Of a stretch of 64,000 nucleotides of DNA, positions 55,343-64,000 are shown one piece after another. Within the stretch, counting starts at the first letter, position 1; each line of letters begins with the position of its first letter. The DNA is from QVMM01 sp047030855 (GTDB taxonomy: Bacteria; Bacteroidota; Bacteroidia; Bacteroidales; Dysgonomonadaceae). A program made the translations under genes and the position numbers. The DNA is taken from NCBI GenBank assembly GCA_047030855.1, contig JBKYIJ010000008.1:744001-808000 (forward strand), read 5' to 3'. Below the pieces are notes generated by a model. The model was not told the origin of the DNA. It did not search any database and saw only the letters and a list, made by a program, of their open reading frames with translations.

Positions 55343-56188
55343 ATGAAAACGTTTATTTTTACAATACTTATTATACCGATAATTTGTTTCGCAAGTGCAT
55401 GTTCCGACAACAATAAGGAAGCAAAAGCATATCTGGAAAACATTCGGAAAATATACTCCGCAGGAGATTACGAAACGGCAAAACAAAAAATAGACAGTAT
55501 TCAAATATTATTCCCCAAAGCGTTCGATCAGATAAAAGAAGGAATGGCGCTTCTGCAAGATGTACGCAAGGCTCAGGACGAAAAACAGGTAGCTTATTGC
55601 GATTCTGTGATTAACGCCCTGCAACCCCGTATTGATTCGGTGAAGCAAGCACTCTTTTCTTACGAAAGAAATAAAGAATATGAAGAATCGGGAAGATTCC
55701 GCCCGAAAGGAACTTCTTCAAGCGTTCTGAATCAGACAACATTACGGTCGGGAGTTGAAGAGGACGGCACGCTATTCCTCGAAAGCGTTTTTGTAGGAGG
55801 CAATCAATTTCATAACAAAATAAAAGTCAGCACAAAAGACGGGGGTTTCGCCGAAACACTGGCTGTGAACGATGACGGATTCAACTTCAGATTCAGCAAT
55901 ATGGGCAAACAGTATGAAGTGATAAAATTTATCAGGGAAAATGAAAACAGTGTCGCCAGATTTATATATGCCAATTCGGACAAACCTCTGACCGTGTCGC
56001 TGGAAGGAAAAAACAGAATGACTTTCGGATTAAGCAACGCCGCAAAAAAAGCAATATCCGACTCTTACCAACTATCAGTCATTATGTTGCAAGCCGACAG
56101 CCTCAGAAACGTAAAAGACATTGCCCAGAAAAAAATTGAATATCTGAATAACAGGCAGCAAAAAAACGTTACGGACACTATAAAATAA
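55343..56188 (+). CDS. Lipoprotein of unknown function
   Basis: The 281-residue protein has a lipobox at FASAC (Cys20) followed by S-D-N, which suggests export to the outer membrane surface. A short TPR-like or coiled-coil stretch (residues about 28-110: AYLENIRKIYSAGDYETAKQKIDSIQILFPKA) is followed by a beta-rich part (GVEEDGTLFLESVFVGGNQFHNKIKVSTKDGGFAETLAV, about 137-175) and a helical end (LNNRQQKNVTD). I do not recognise a family. Its stop is 5 nt from the convergent GT39 gene. Confidence 0.8.
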   Translation: MKTFIFTILIIPIICFASACSDNNKEAKAYLENIRKIYSAGDYETAKQKIDSIQILFPKAFDQIKEGMALLQDVRKAQDEKQVAYCDSVINALQPRIDSVKQALFSYERNKEYEESGRFRPKGTSSSVLNQTTLRSGVEEDGTLFLESVFVGGNQFHNKIKVSTKDGGFAETLAVNDDGFNFRFSNMGKQYEVIKFIRENENSVARFIYANSDKPLTVSLEGKNRMTFGLSNAAKKAISDSYQLSVIMLQADSLRNVKDIAQKKIEYLNNRQQKNVTDTIK

Positions 56189-56193
56189 GAATC

Positions 56194-57825
56194 CTATTTT
56201 CGTCTGATAACAGCTACCTCACGTACAAGGTTTTTATTGTGCCGTTTATGGTCGGTCTTTCTCCAGTTATTGTCGAACGTATCTATGTGTTCAATGGATA
56301 CATCCTTATCTTTAAATAGACTGTCGATTGGAAGCCCGCTGACAAACACAAAAGGCGTATTTCGAAGGATCAAGCTGTCGTTATCCGCATCAAGAGGACG
56401 AATAATGCGGTTTGCTTCGTAAACCAATTCCATTCGGATTTCCTCATCCTGATTATAGAAAAACGGAAGATTCTTCACTTCCTCATTATTCCTCAACATT
56501 CGGATACTGTGTCGGTCTTCATTTATAAACATATTACCGATAGGGATCATGCAAAGCCCTTCTATCATAATCATGGTTAAGACTATGCAGGTGAAAACGC
56601 TGACAACCCTGACGCCTTTTCGGTTGAAAACAGAGACAAATATCAGGCAAGCCAAAGCTACGCTTATAACCGATGTTATAATAAACATCGTCATTGTTTC
56701 GAGATTCTCTTTGACAAAAACAATATAAAGGGCTACAGGCAAAGCCAATAAAACCAGCCCGATCAAAACCGAATTTATTTTAAACACTACTTTTTCACCT
56801 TTGTTATTCAGGCTTCGTATGCTCTCATAAAAATAGATCGCAATATTTATAGCCCCGGGAATCAGCATCGGCAGCAGATATCTCGTTTTCTTTTCAGGAA
56901 TGATGGACAAAAGTATCAATGCCGCAAGTGTCCAGATAACCGAAAATTTAAAAACCTGACGATACCGCTGATCTTTTTTACAAAAGAACCAAATCAAAGA
57001 CGTCACCCAGAACAAGCACCATATACCCGCTTCGACAGGGAACTGCCAATAATAATAGAACGGTCGTACATTATGATTTAACCAAGACGAAGACTCCTTA
57101 TCCGCAACGGCAAGCCCCATTTCGGGATGAAACTCCATAATATACAGAGGCCACCAGAACGAAACGACCAGACAAACCACAATCATGGAACAAAGCGGAA
57201 TAATTTTACCTCTGGCACTTGGACGGAAAACAACAATATAACTGACAAGGAAAGGCAAAAGCAAGGCATAGAAAGACACAGGTCCTTTGCTCAAAAAAGA
57301 CAATCCCATAAACAATCCCGAAAGGATAAACCATTTCCACTGACGCCCCCTTTTTTCGAAAGCAAGGATCAGAAAATAAATTGCCCCGAGCATAAAGCTA
57401 TGGCAATAAATATCCCAAGTCGCAGTCCTGCCCATAAGCACGACATTAAAACACGTCGCTAAAACAAGCGCTGACAGAAGTCCGACATTATTGTTCCTTG
57501 TCAATCGGGATACGATGAAAAACAGAAAGAACACCATCAAGGTTGCCGACAATCCTGCCATGTACCGTTGGGTTATAAGGCTTTCGGGTTTCAGTATTTC
57601 TACGCCTGCGGCTATCCATGTGGGTAACGGTGGTTTTTCAAGCCTTAACTCTCCATTCATAGTCGGAGTCAGATAATTCTTTTCGTGAACCATCTCCTGT
57701 GCAGTCGCAAGATTTCTGGATTCCATCAAATCGGCAGGGATCACCTGATTATTAACAAAAAATGCGAACAGACAAACTATAAGGATTATCAGGTAGTGAA
57801 TGATGCGGTTATCTTCTCTAATCAT
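56194..57825 (-). CDS. GT39-family membrane glycosyltransferase (ArnT-like)
   Basis: The 543-residue protein has about 12 hydrophobic helices. The first periplasmic loop carries PADLMESRNLATAQEMVHEKNY (about 30-51) with the Asp/Glu pair typical of ArnT/PMT enzymes, then GELRLEKPPLPTWIAAG (about 58-74). A C-terminal soluble tail follows (about 450-543). GT39 enzymes transfer a sugar from undecaprenyl phosphate to lipid A or proteins at the outer face of the inner membrane. It is divergent from the GT2-LAB_N-epimerase genes, which could supply its lipid-linked donor. The sugar and acceptor are inferred, not shown. Confidence 0.88.
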   Translation of the reverse strand: MIREDNRIIHYLIILIVCLFAFFVNNQVIPADLMESRNLATAQEMVHEKNYLTPTMNGELRLEKPPLPTWIAAGVEILKPESLITQRYMAGLSATLMVFFLFFIVSRLTRNNNVGLLSALVLATCFNVVLMGRTATWDIYCHSFMLGAIYFLILAFEKRGRQWKWFILSGLFMGLSFLSKGPVSFYALLLPFLVSYIVVFRPSARGKIIPLCSMIVVCLVVSFWWPLYIMEFHPEMGLAVADKESSSWLNHNVRPFYYYWQFPVEAGIWCLFWVTSLIWFFCKKDQRYRQVFKFSVIWTLAALILLSIIPEKKTRYLLPMLIPGAINIAIYFYESIRSLNNKGEKVVFKINSVLIGLVLLALPVALYIVFVKENLETMTMFIITSVISVALACLIFVSVFNRKGVRVVSVFTCIVLTMIMIEGLCMIPIGNMFINEDRHSIRMLRNNEEVKNLPFFYNQDEEIRMELVYEANRIIRPLDADNDSLILRNTPFVFVSGLPIDSLFKDKDVSIEHIDTFDNNWRKTDHKRHNKNLVREVAVIRRK

Positions 57826-57859
57826 GTTTGAATAAATAAGGTTTTTGTATAAGTCGGGG

Positions 57860-57875
57860 TTGCGATTAATCGCAA
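57860..57875. promoter_or_regulatory. Perfect 16-bp palindrome over the GT39 promoter
   Basis: TTGCGATTAATCGCAA is fully self-complementary. It overlaps the minus-strand -7 box of GT39 (TATATTTG, plus 57873-57880) and would cover about -7 to +6 of that gene, an ideal place for a repressor. It lies between divergent GT39 and GT2. Confidence 0.6.
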
Positions 57876-57943
57876 ATATAATGAAAAGCTATCGCGTTCT
57901 ATTCTTGAAGGTTATAAAAATCGTATTTTTTTAAAATTTATAA

Positions 57944-57951
57944 TACCTTTG
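57944..57951 (+). promoter_or_regulatory. -7 promoter box for the GT2 operon
   Basis: TACCTTTG fits TAnnTTTG and lies 43 nt before the GT2 ATG at 57995. A clear -33 element is lacking. Confidence 0.45.
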
Positions 57952-57994
57952 CCTTGCCGAAAACAAACAAACGAAATAATAATATTTATCGTCT

Positions 57995-58732
57995 ATGAAT
58001 AAGACAGAGTCATACGAATTTTGCATCATTGTCCCCATATACAACGAAGAAGACAATATGGAAAGGCTCGAAAAAGAACTTTCGGAGTATTTAAAAAAAG
58101 CCTCCGTGAAAGCCTGCGTACTTTTCGTAGATGACGGATCGAAAGACAACAGCAAACAGCTTATACAGGAAATATGCGGCAGGAACAAAAGCTTTTACTA
58201 CATAAGTTTCGTTAAGAATGCAGGATTGAGCGCTGCTATTAAAGCAGGAATAGACGTCGCGCAATCTCCTTATGTCGGCTATATAGATGCCGACCTGCAA
58301 ACTACTCCTGAAGATTTTGAACTGTTGCTTCCTTACAGGCACGAATATGAACTTGTTATGGGAATACGCGCAGGAAGGAAAGACAGTTTTGGCAAAAAGC
58401 TGTCTTCAAAGATAGCAAACGGATTTCGTCGCATGATGACAAAAGACGGTGTGGAAGATACGGGATGCCCGTTAAAAATAATAAATACCGAATATGCCAA
58501 ACGTATTCCGTTCTTCACGGGAATGCACAGATTCCTGCCGGCACTGATACAGCTGCAAAACGGAAAAGTAAAACAAATACCCGTTCGACATTTCGAACGT
58601 ATTGCGGGAAAATCCAAATTCCATTTATGGAACCGCCTGACAGGCCCTTTCATGGACTGTTTTGCCTATCGTTGGATGAAAAAGCGTTATATAAACTATC
58701 AAATAGGAAGCGAAAACATAGACGCGGATTAG
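57995..58732 (+). CDS. GT2-family glycosyltransferase (polyprenyl-phosphate type)
   Basis: The 245-residue cytoplasmic protein has the GT-A fold: FCIIVPIYNEEDNMERLE (about 6-23), VLFVDDGSKDNS (about 42-53), and the metal-binding DADLQTTPED (about 94-103), then GCPLKIINTEYAKRIPFFTGMHRFLP (about 156-181). This is the dolichol-phosphate mannose synthase/ArnC type. It lacks the C-terminal membrane helices of ArnC. Such enzymes move a nucleotide sugar onto a polyprenyl phosphate. The LAB_N gene follows after 3 nt and the epimerase next, which suggests a UDP-uronic acid donor. Confidence 0.88.
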   Translation: MNKTESYEFCIIVPIYNEEDNMERLEKELSEYLKKASVKACVLFVDDGSKDNSKQLIQEICGRNKSFYYISFVKNAGLSAAIKAGIDVAQSPYVGYIDADLQTTPEDFELLLPYRHEYELVMGIRAGRKDSFGKKLSSKIANGFRRMMTKDGVEDTGCPLKIINTEYAKRIPFFTGMHRFLPALIQLQNGKVKQIPVRHFERIAGKSKFHLWNRLTGPFMDCFAYRWMKKRYINYQIGSENIDAD

Positions 58733-58735
58733 AAT

Positions 58736-59359
58736 ATGGAAAATCAACCATGGTATTTTATTCTCGGCTTCGTTGCACAAGGGCTGTTTTCGATCCGCGT
58801 ACTGATCCAGTGGGTACTGTCGGAAAAAGCAAAAAAAGTTGTTTCCCCGACTATCTATTGGCAGGTTAGTCTGCTGGCATCTTTTATTTTCTCGATTTAC
58901 GGTTGGCTTCGGGGAGATTTTGCCATTATATTGGGACAAATCTTTTCCTACTATATTTATATATGGAACTTGAACAGTAAAAACCACTGGAAGGAAATCA
59001 ACGTCGTTGCCCGAACAATCATAGTACTGACTCCGCTTGTAGCATTGGGTTATGTCATATACATGGGCGACAGCAGTATCGACAGGCTTTTCGGAAACAT
59101 ACCTATCGGGTTGTTGATCTTCGGATCGGCAGGACAAATTATTTTTACTTTCCGCTTTATATATCAATGGTGGTATTCGCGATCCCGAAAAGAATCGTTA
59201 TTGCCGACAGGCTTTTGGGTTCTCAGTTTAGTAGGCTCCTCAATTACAATTACTTATGCGATATTCCGCAAAGATCCAGTCCTTATTATAGGACAGGGAG
59301 CAGGGTTCATAGCCTATTCACGGAACTTATGGCTGGCAACAAAGAAAGGAGACGAATGA
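58736..59359 (+). CDS. Tandem LAB_N membrane protein
   Basis: The 207-residue protein holds two copies of the short LAB_N module (the N-terminal domain named after lipid A disaccharide synthase). The first has FVAQGLFSIRVLIQWVLSEK (about 13-32) and GQIFSYYIYIWNLNSKN; the second has AGQIIFTFRFIYQWWYS (about 129-145) and GQGAGFIAYSRNLWLATK. About six to seven hydrophobic helices are predictable. LAB_N is distantly related to the PQ-loop/SWEET-like folds, so a tandem copy looks like a small transporter. In this operon (GT2 3 nt before, epimerase 1 nt after) it could flip a lipid-linked sugar. That function is my inference. Confidence 0.85.
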   Translation: MENQPWYFILGFVAQGLFSIRVLIQWVLSEKAKKVVSPTIYWQVSLLASFIFSIYGWLRGDFAIILGQIFSYYIYIWNLNSKNHWKEINVVARTIIVLTPLVALGYVIYMGDSSIDRLFGNIPIGLLIFGSAGQIIFTFRFIYQWWYSRSRKESLLPTGFWVLSLVGSSITITYAIFRKDPVLIIGQGAGFIAYSRNLWLATKKGDE

Positions 59360-59360
59360 T

Positions 59361-60386
59361 ATGAAGATACTGATAACGGGTGCTGCCGGTTTTATCGGCT
59401 TTCATATAGCAAAGTGCCTATTAAAAGAACAAAACGTTGAAGCAGTCGGGCTTGATAATATCAATGATTATTACGACGTTAATCTGAAATATGCCCGCCT
59501 TTCCGATTGTGGCATTAAGAGAGAAAAAGTACGGGAGAACACATTTGTTGAAAGCGATCTGTACCCAAACTACAAATTCATAAAGACAGACATTTCAGAC
59601 GCTGAAAATTTAACCGATATTTTCAATAAGGAACAGTTCAGCATTGTCATTCACATGGCGGCACAGGCAGGCGTGAGATATTCGCTTGAAAACCCTGCGA
59701 CATATACGCAATCAAACCTTGTGGGTTTCGCAAACATTCTGGAATGTAGCAGACAATATAAGATAAATCATCTTCTTTATGCCTCGAGTTCTTCCGTATA
59801 CGGCATGACAAATAAAGTGCCTTTCTGCGAAGACGATAATGTCGATTTTCCCGTCAGTTATTATGCCGCTACCAAAAAAAGTAACGAACTGACGGCTCAT
59901 TCATACAGCCATTTATACCGACTCCCGACAACGGGAATCCGCTTCTTCACGGTTTACGGACCTTGGGGAAGACCCGATATGGCTCCCATGATATTTACTA
60001 AGTCGATATACGAAGGCAAACCTATAAATGTATTCAATAACGGAGATATGGAGCGTGATTTTACGTATGTCGACGATGTCGTAAAAGGCGTGGTAAAACT
60101 TATAGATAAAATACCCGACGAAGACGAAACGCACCCTTTTTACAGAATTCTCAATATCGGGAACTCAAAGCCTGTAAAACTCCTCGATTTTATTCATCTT
60201 CTCGAAAAGAGCATAGGGAAAAACGCCGCCTTAGAGATGAAACCTATGCAGCCGGGAGATGTCAAGATAACTTACGCTGATACTGCGAAACTTGAGAAAA
60301 TCATAGACTATAAACCACAGACTGCTTTAGAGAACGGAATTTCTCAGTTTATTGAGTGGTACAAAAGCTATTATAATCAGAAGTAA
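59361..60386 (+). CDS. NAD-dependent epimerase, UDP-glucuronate 4-epimerase-like
   Basis: The 341-residue short-chain dehydrogenase-type protein has the NAD motif ITGAAGFIGFH (about 4-14), the active-site SSSVYG (about 136-141) and YYAATKKSNE (about 161-170, with catalytic Tyr and Lys), and RFFTVYGPWGRPDMAPMIF (about 189-207). The opening GLDNINDYYDVNLKYARL and the overall length are typical of UDP-glucuronic acid 4-epimerases (LpsL/CapI type), which yield UDP-galacturonic acid. GalE-like alternatives cannot be fully excluded. It follows LAB_N by 1 nt and should be cotranscribed. Confidence 0.88.
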   Translation: MKILITGAAGFIGFHIAKCLLKEQNVEAVGLDNINDYYDVNLKYARLSDCGIKREKVRENTFVESDLYPNYKFIKTDISDAENLTDIFNKEQFSIVIHMAAQAGVRYSLENPATYTQSNLVGFANILECSRQYKINHLLYASSSSVYGMTNKVPFCEDDNVDFPVSYYAATKKSNELTAHSYSHLYRLPTTGIRFFTVYGPWGRPDMAPMIFTKSIYEGKPINVFNNGDMERDFTYVDDVVKGVVKLIDKIPDEDETHPFYRILNIGNSKPVKLLDFIHLLEKSIGKNAALEMKPMQPGDVKITYADTAKLEKIIDYKPQTALENGISQFIEWYKSYYNQK

Positions 60387-60476
60387 TTTATCGGCTGCTT
60401 TATAAAAGAACGGCTTTACTTTCCAAGAACCGACTTTTATAGTAACTTTACTTATTAAAGAGATTAATAAAATACT

Positions 60477-61958
60477 TTGAGTAAACAAGCTGCATCATAT
60501 CGTCAGATAGTAAAATCTACCGGTATCTTCGGAGGAGTCCAGATTGCCAACATCATTATCGGTATTCTAAGAAACAAGCTTATAGCCGTTTTGTTGGGAG
60601 CAGCAGGCGTAGGGCTCATCAGTATTTATCAATCGATCATAGACCTGATACGTTCAATAAGCACGCTTGGCATCGACACGGGCGGTATCAGGGATATTGC
60701 CTCGACTGAAAACAATAAAGAAGAGCAAGCCAAAAAGATTGCCGTTTTCAAACGCTGGATACTCATTACTTCTTGTTTAGGGGCATTAATATGTTTAGTT
60801 TTATGTTACCCTATCAGTTTATGGGCTTTTGGTGACAGTTCGTACACGCTCCCGGTTGCTTTATTGTCTATCAGCATTTTTCTCACCTCTTTGTCTTTAG
60901 GGCAAACTGTTGTCATGCAAGGAATGAGAAAAATAGTCTATATGGCAAAATCGTCATTAATAGGCAATTTCGGAGGTTTTCTGATCGTAATACCGTTATA
61001 CTTTTTCTGGGGAGAAAAAGCAATCATTCCCGCATTCATCATAGGAAGCATTATTTTGTTGGTATCCACCGCCTTTTATGAAAAAAAAATACGATACCCG
61101 AAAGTCAAAGTCGAAAACAGAGTTGCTCTTAAGGAAGGAATATCCAATCTTCAATTGGGCTTGTTCATTGTAACGGCAAGTATTCTGAACACAGCCAGCA
61201 TGTTTTTTATACGTGCGTTTCTCAGCAATAACAGCAGCTTGGAAATCGTCGGTATTTTTCAGGCAGCATGGACTATTACAACCGTTTATCTGTCACTGGT
61301 ATTGAAGTCAATGAGCAACGATTATTTTCCGCGTTTGTGCGCAGTTTCGGAAAACAGCAGCCGTATCCGCAAACTTGTCAACGAACAAACATATATCGCT
61401 ACCGTCATTGCACTTCCTATCATCGTCATAATGATGTTGTACTCCAATCTGATACTTTCCGTATTGTACACATCGGAGTTTCTGAAAGGAACGTCTCTGC
61501 TGCAATGGCAAATCGCAGGCAGTTTTTTTAAAATTCTGTCGTGGCCAATGGCATTCATCCTTTTAGCGAAAGGAAAAGGAGCATATCATTTGTTTGCTGA
61601 ATTTCTGTTTTTTGCAATTTACATCGGGTTCAGCTACTTTTTATATCCTTATTTTAACCTGAATGCTGTCGGGATCGCTTATTTCGCATCTTATGTGATA
61701 TATGTAATAATCATCTACTTATACGCTTCGAAACTATGTAACTTCAAATGGACTTATCCAAATATCCGGATTTGCGCCGTTGCCGTTTTTTTTATAATTT
61801 TATCTGCCGCGACAATTATATATTTACCTGACTACAAAACAGTCATAGGAATATTTATCTGTTTGTGTGCAACAATTTATTCTTTGTATATGTTTAACAA
61901 AGTGATAAACATATCGGATATTCTACAAAGAATCAAGAATAAGATTTTCCACAGATAA
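60477..61958 (+). CDS. Wzx-like O-antigen/oligosaccharide flippase
   Basis: The 493-residue membrane protein of the MOP superfamily has about 12 to 14 hydrophobic helices, starting IFGGVQIANIIIGILRNKLIAVLLGAAGVGLISIYQSII. It moves lipid-linked oligosaccharide repeat units across the inner membrane. The start codon is TTG at 60477, since an in-frame stop (60468) lies just upstream and no ATG precedes the first helix. The 90-nt gap before it, 60387-60476, has no clear promoter, so it may be read from the epimerase transcript. Confidence 0.85.
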   Translation: MSKQAASYRQIVKSTGIFGGVQIANIIIGILRNKLIAVLLGAAGVGLISIYQSIIDLIRSISTLGIDTGGIRDIASTENNKEEQAKKIAVFKRWILITSCLGALICLVLCYPISLWAFGDSSYTLPVALLSISIFLTSLSLGQTVVMQGMRKIVYMAKSSLIGNFGGFLIVIPLYFFWGEKAIIPAFIIGSIILLVSTAFYEKKIRYPKVKVENRVALKEGISNLQLGLFIVTASILNTASMFFIRAFLSNNSSLEIVGIFQAAWTITTVYLSLVLKSMSNDYFPRLCAVSENSSRIRKLVNEQTYIATVIALPIIVIMMLYSNLILSVLYTSEFLKGTSLLQWQIAGSFFKILSWPMAFILLAKGKGAYHLFAEFLFFAIYIGFSYFLYPYFNLNAVGIAYFASYVIYVIIIYLYASKLCNFKWTYPNIRICAVAVFFIILSAATIIYLPDYKTVIGIFICLCATIYSLYMFNKVINISDILQRIKNKIFHR

Positions 61959-61988
61959 ATTTATATCTAAGCTTTGAACTTTAACAGT

Positions 61989-64000
61989 ATGGAGAAAAAC
62001 AATAATAAAATAAAACTGCCGATCCCTTTTTTATTCGTGATAGCAGTATTAATAATCGCTTACTTTTGCCCCAGAGAAGGTAAATTCAGATACTCCTATC
62101 TCGAAGGTAAGCCATGGAAATACGGGTTACTGACGGCATCTTTCGATTTTCCGATATATAAACCGGAAGCACAAATCCAAAAAGAAAGAGACAGTTTGCT
62201 AACGACTTATCAACCATACTACACCGTCGATCTTGAAGTACAAAACAAAGCGATAAAACAATTCAACAACGATGCAACGGCTCAAAATATCAGTAACGAG
62301 TATATCAAATACGTAAAAGATAAGTTGGAAGAGGTCTACAAAACAGGCATAATATCAACCGAAGACTTTGAAAAGAACTCAAATACGCAAACCGGTCAGC
62401 TTCTGTTGATCGACGTGACAAACATTGCCGTTTCGAGAACAGTAAGTTCTTTTTACACGGCTAAATCGGCTTATGAGAAAATAATGACGGATAAGCCGTC
62501 AAATCTGGAGTCTCAAATATTAAGCTCGTTGAATATAAACAATTACCTGAACAACAATATACTTTACGACAGCGACACTTCAAAAAAAAGCAAAAGAGGA
62601 ACTCCTGAAAAAAAATATCGCCTGCACAGGGAATGATTCAGTCGGGAGAAAAAATAATAGACCGGGGAGAAATCGTCACTCCGCAGATATATAATATCCT
62701 CAATTCTCTGAAGAAAACCACAGAGGAGACATCGGGTACGAAATCGCAACAAAACTGGGTTATTCTGGGAGAGTTGATACTTATCGCAGTCTTTATATTC
62801 TCATTTATGACGTATCTGATATTTTTCAGACCGCGGGAATATAACGACAGAAAGAATATAACCTTCATGCTCCTGATGATAACCATTTTCTCTGTATTAA
62901 CAGGAGTAGCCGTAGATTATTCCCTATTCAATGTCTACATAATACCGTACGTCATCCCCACAATTATGATACGGACGTTCATAGATTCGCGTACGGCTAT
63001 GACAGCCCACCTGACTACAGTCCTGATCTGTTCGTTCATGGTTCCGTTTCCTGCCGAATTTCTGACGCTCCAGATAGCGGCAGGCTTCATGTGTATATTC
63101 AGCTTAAAAGACTTATCGGAACGTTCACAGTTGATAAAAAGTTCGTTTTTCATTCTGATATCCTATATTGTTGTTTACATAGGATATGTGCTTATACAAG
63201 ACGGAGGTTTTTCAGACACGCAAAACTTTGAAACAATACGCGAACATTCATTGATGATGCTGTATTTCGGCATAAACTTCATTTTCGTAATGTTTACCTA
63301 TCTGCTGGTATATATGTGTGAAAAAGTATTTGGTTTTATTTCCAATGTAAGCATGATTGAATTGTCGAATACGAACAAACCGCTCTTACAGAAATTGTCG
63401 GAAGTAGCGCCGGGAACTTTCCAGCATTCCATTCAGGTATCAAACATAGCAGGAGCCGTGGCACAACGCATAGGGGCTAATGCCTCGCTTGTCCGCACGG
63501 GAGCTCTTTATCATGACATAGGTAAAATGACAAACCCGATCTTCTTTACGGAGAATCAGGCGCCGGGAATGAATCCACACGCAGGACTGTCTTATAAAGA
63601 AAGTGCCCGGATAATAATAAACCACGTTACCGAGGGCGTTAAAATAGCGCATAAGTATAATTTGCCGCAACAAATCATTGATTTTATCGAAACGCATCAT
63701 GGCACAGGTACCGTCAAATATTTCTATTATTCATATAAAAATGAGCATCCCGACGAAGAGGTGGATCCTGTCGATTTTTCTTATCCGGGTCCTAATCCTT
63801 TCAGCAAGGAAACTGCTATATTGATGATGGCCGACACGGTAGAAGCGGCTTCCCGCAGCCTTTCGGAATATACGGAAGAAACGATTTCAAATCTTGTGGA
63901 AAAACTGATTGACGACAAGGTTTCCGACGGGCTTCTGAAAAACGCACCCATAACATTCAAGGACATAGAAATAGCGAAAGGCATTTTCAAAGAAAAACTG
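61989..64000 (+). pseudogene. 7TM-HD (PgpH-type) phosphodiesterase, two +1 frameshifts, cut by window edge
   Basis: ATG 61989 (MEKNNNKIKLPIPF) is preferred over the upstream TTG 61974. The N-terminal part has one membrane helix and the 7TM-HD extracellular domain. The frame then breaks at A8 62582-62589 and again at A8 62608-62615. Removing one A at each place restores DTSKKAKEELLKK-ISPAQGMIQSGEKIIDRGE. From ATG 62633 the frame is open to the window end: several membrane helices, then the HD domain (FQHSIQVSNIAGAVAQR, LYHDIGKMTNP at about 63509, HHGTGTVKYFYY, MMADTVEAASR). Relatives degrade c-di-AMP. The two breaks are within 30 bp, both at A runs, and suggest assembly error. Confidence 0.88.

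Noticed and set aside
1..64000. Search for a CRISPR array, tRNA genes, integrase or transposase genes
   Set aside because: No regular spaced repeats, cloverleaf-like sequence or recombinase motifs were seen by eye. The gaps between genes are all shorter than 300 nt. A tRNAscan run would be more certain.

Overview
The window reads as a chromosomal segment of a Bacteroidales bacterium. The evidence is a SusC/SusD pair, lipoproteins with acidic residues after the lipidated Cys, repeated TAnnTTTG -7 promoter boxes, the long form of IspG, a CbpA/CbpM pair and AT-rich DNA. A relative of Dysgonomonadaceae is possible, but I cannot prove the genus. No tRNA, rRNA, CRISPR array, insertion sequence or phage gene was seen.

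Region 1 (1-275) is the cut N-terminus of a minus-strand membrane protein with a helix-hairpin-helix-type start. Region 2 (about 379-34271) is one large plus-strand polysaccharide utilization locus (PUL) for rhamnose-rich pectin. It holds SusC/SusD, a PL1 pectate lyase, a GH43-like propeller, a multidomain surface protein of unknown role, a six-hairpin glycosidase-like lipoprotein, a 1204-residue DUF4450-like protein, an SGNH acetylesterase, a GH105, a GH2, a GH106 rhamnosidase and two GH28 enzymes. It then runs directly into a full L-rhamnose catabolic set (rhaB, rhaA, rhaT, rhaD), a second GH105 and an AraC-type regulator (RhaR-like). Extracellular depolymerisation, periplasmic trimming, uptake of free rhamnose and its cytoplasmic breakdown thus lie in one unit with one evident local regulator. 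A 12-bp direct repeat spaced 21 bp upstream of the susC promoter is a candidate site for that regulator.

Region 3 (34294-43060) is housekeeping: thrS-infC-rpmI-rplT, two L,D-transpeptidase-type proteins, rpsO, dnaG and a small exported YD-repeat-like protein coupled to dnaG. Region 4 (43152-56188) carries ispG, a methyltransferase-like gene, a PduO-type adenosyltransferase, two small acidic proteins, coaBC, waaA, gltX, a C1 peptidase, cbpA-cbpM, cca and a lipoprotein. Region 5 (56194-61958) is an envelope glycosylation cluster: a GT39 (ArnT-like), a divergent GT2, a tandem LAB_N membrane protein, a UDP-glucuronate 4-epimerase-like protein and a Wzx-like flippase. I propose it as a lipid-linked uronic acid transfer system. 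A 16-bp perfect palindrome covers the GT39 promoter. The window ends inside a 7TM-HD (PgpH-type) phosphodiesterase gene.

A striking feature is nine single-base (+1) reading-frame breaks in six genes, every one at a homopolymer run of A or G: GH43-like, the surface protein, GH2 (two), rhaA (two), the gene after dnaG, and PgpH (two). On both sides of each break the sequence still encodes the expected protein. The simplest explanation is homopolymer overcalling in the assembly. Real phase variation or slippage is possible, especially at the A9 tract beside the start codon at 8066.
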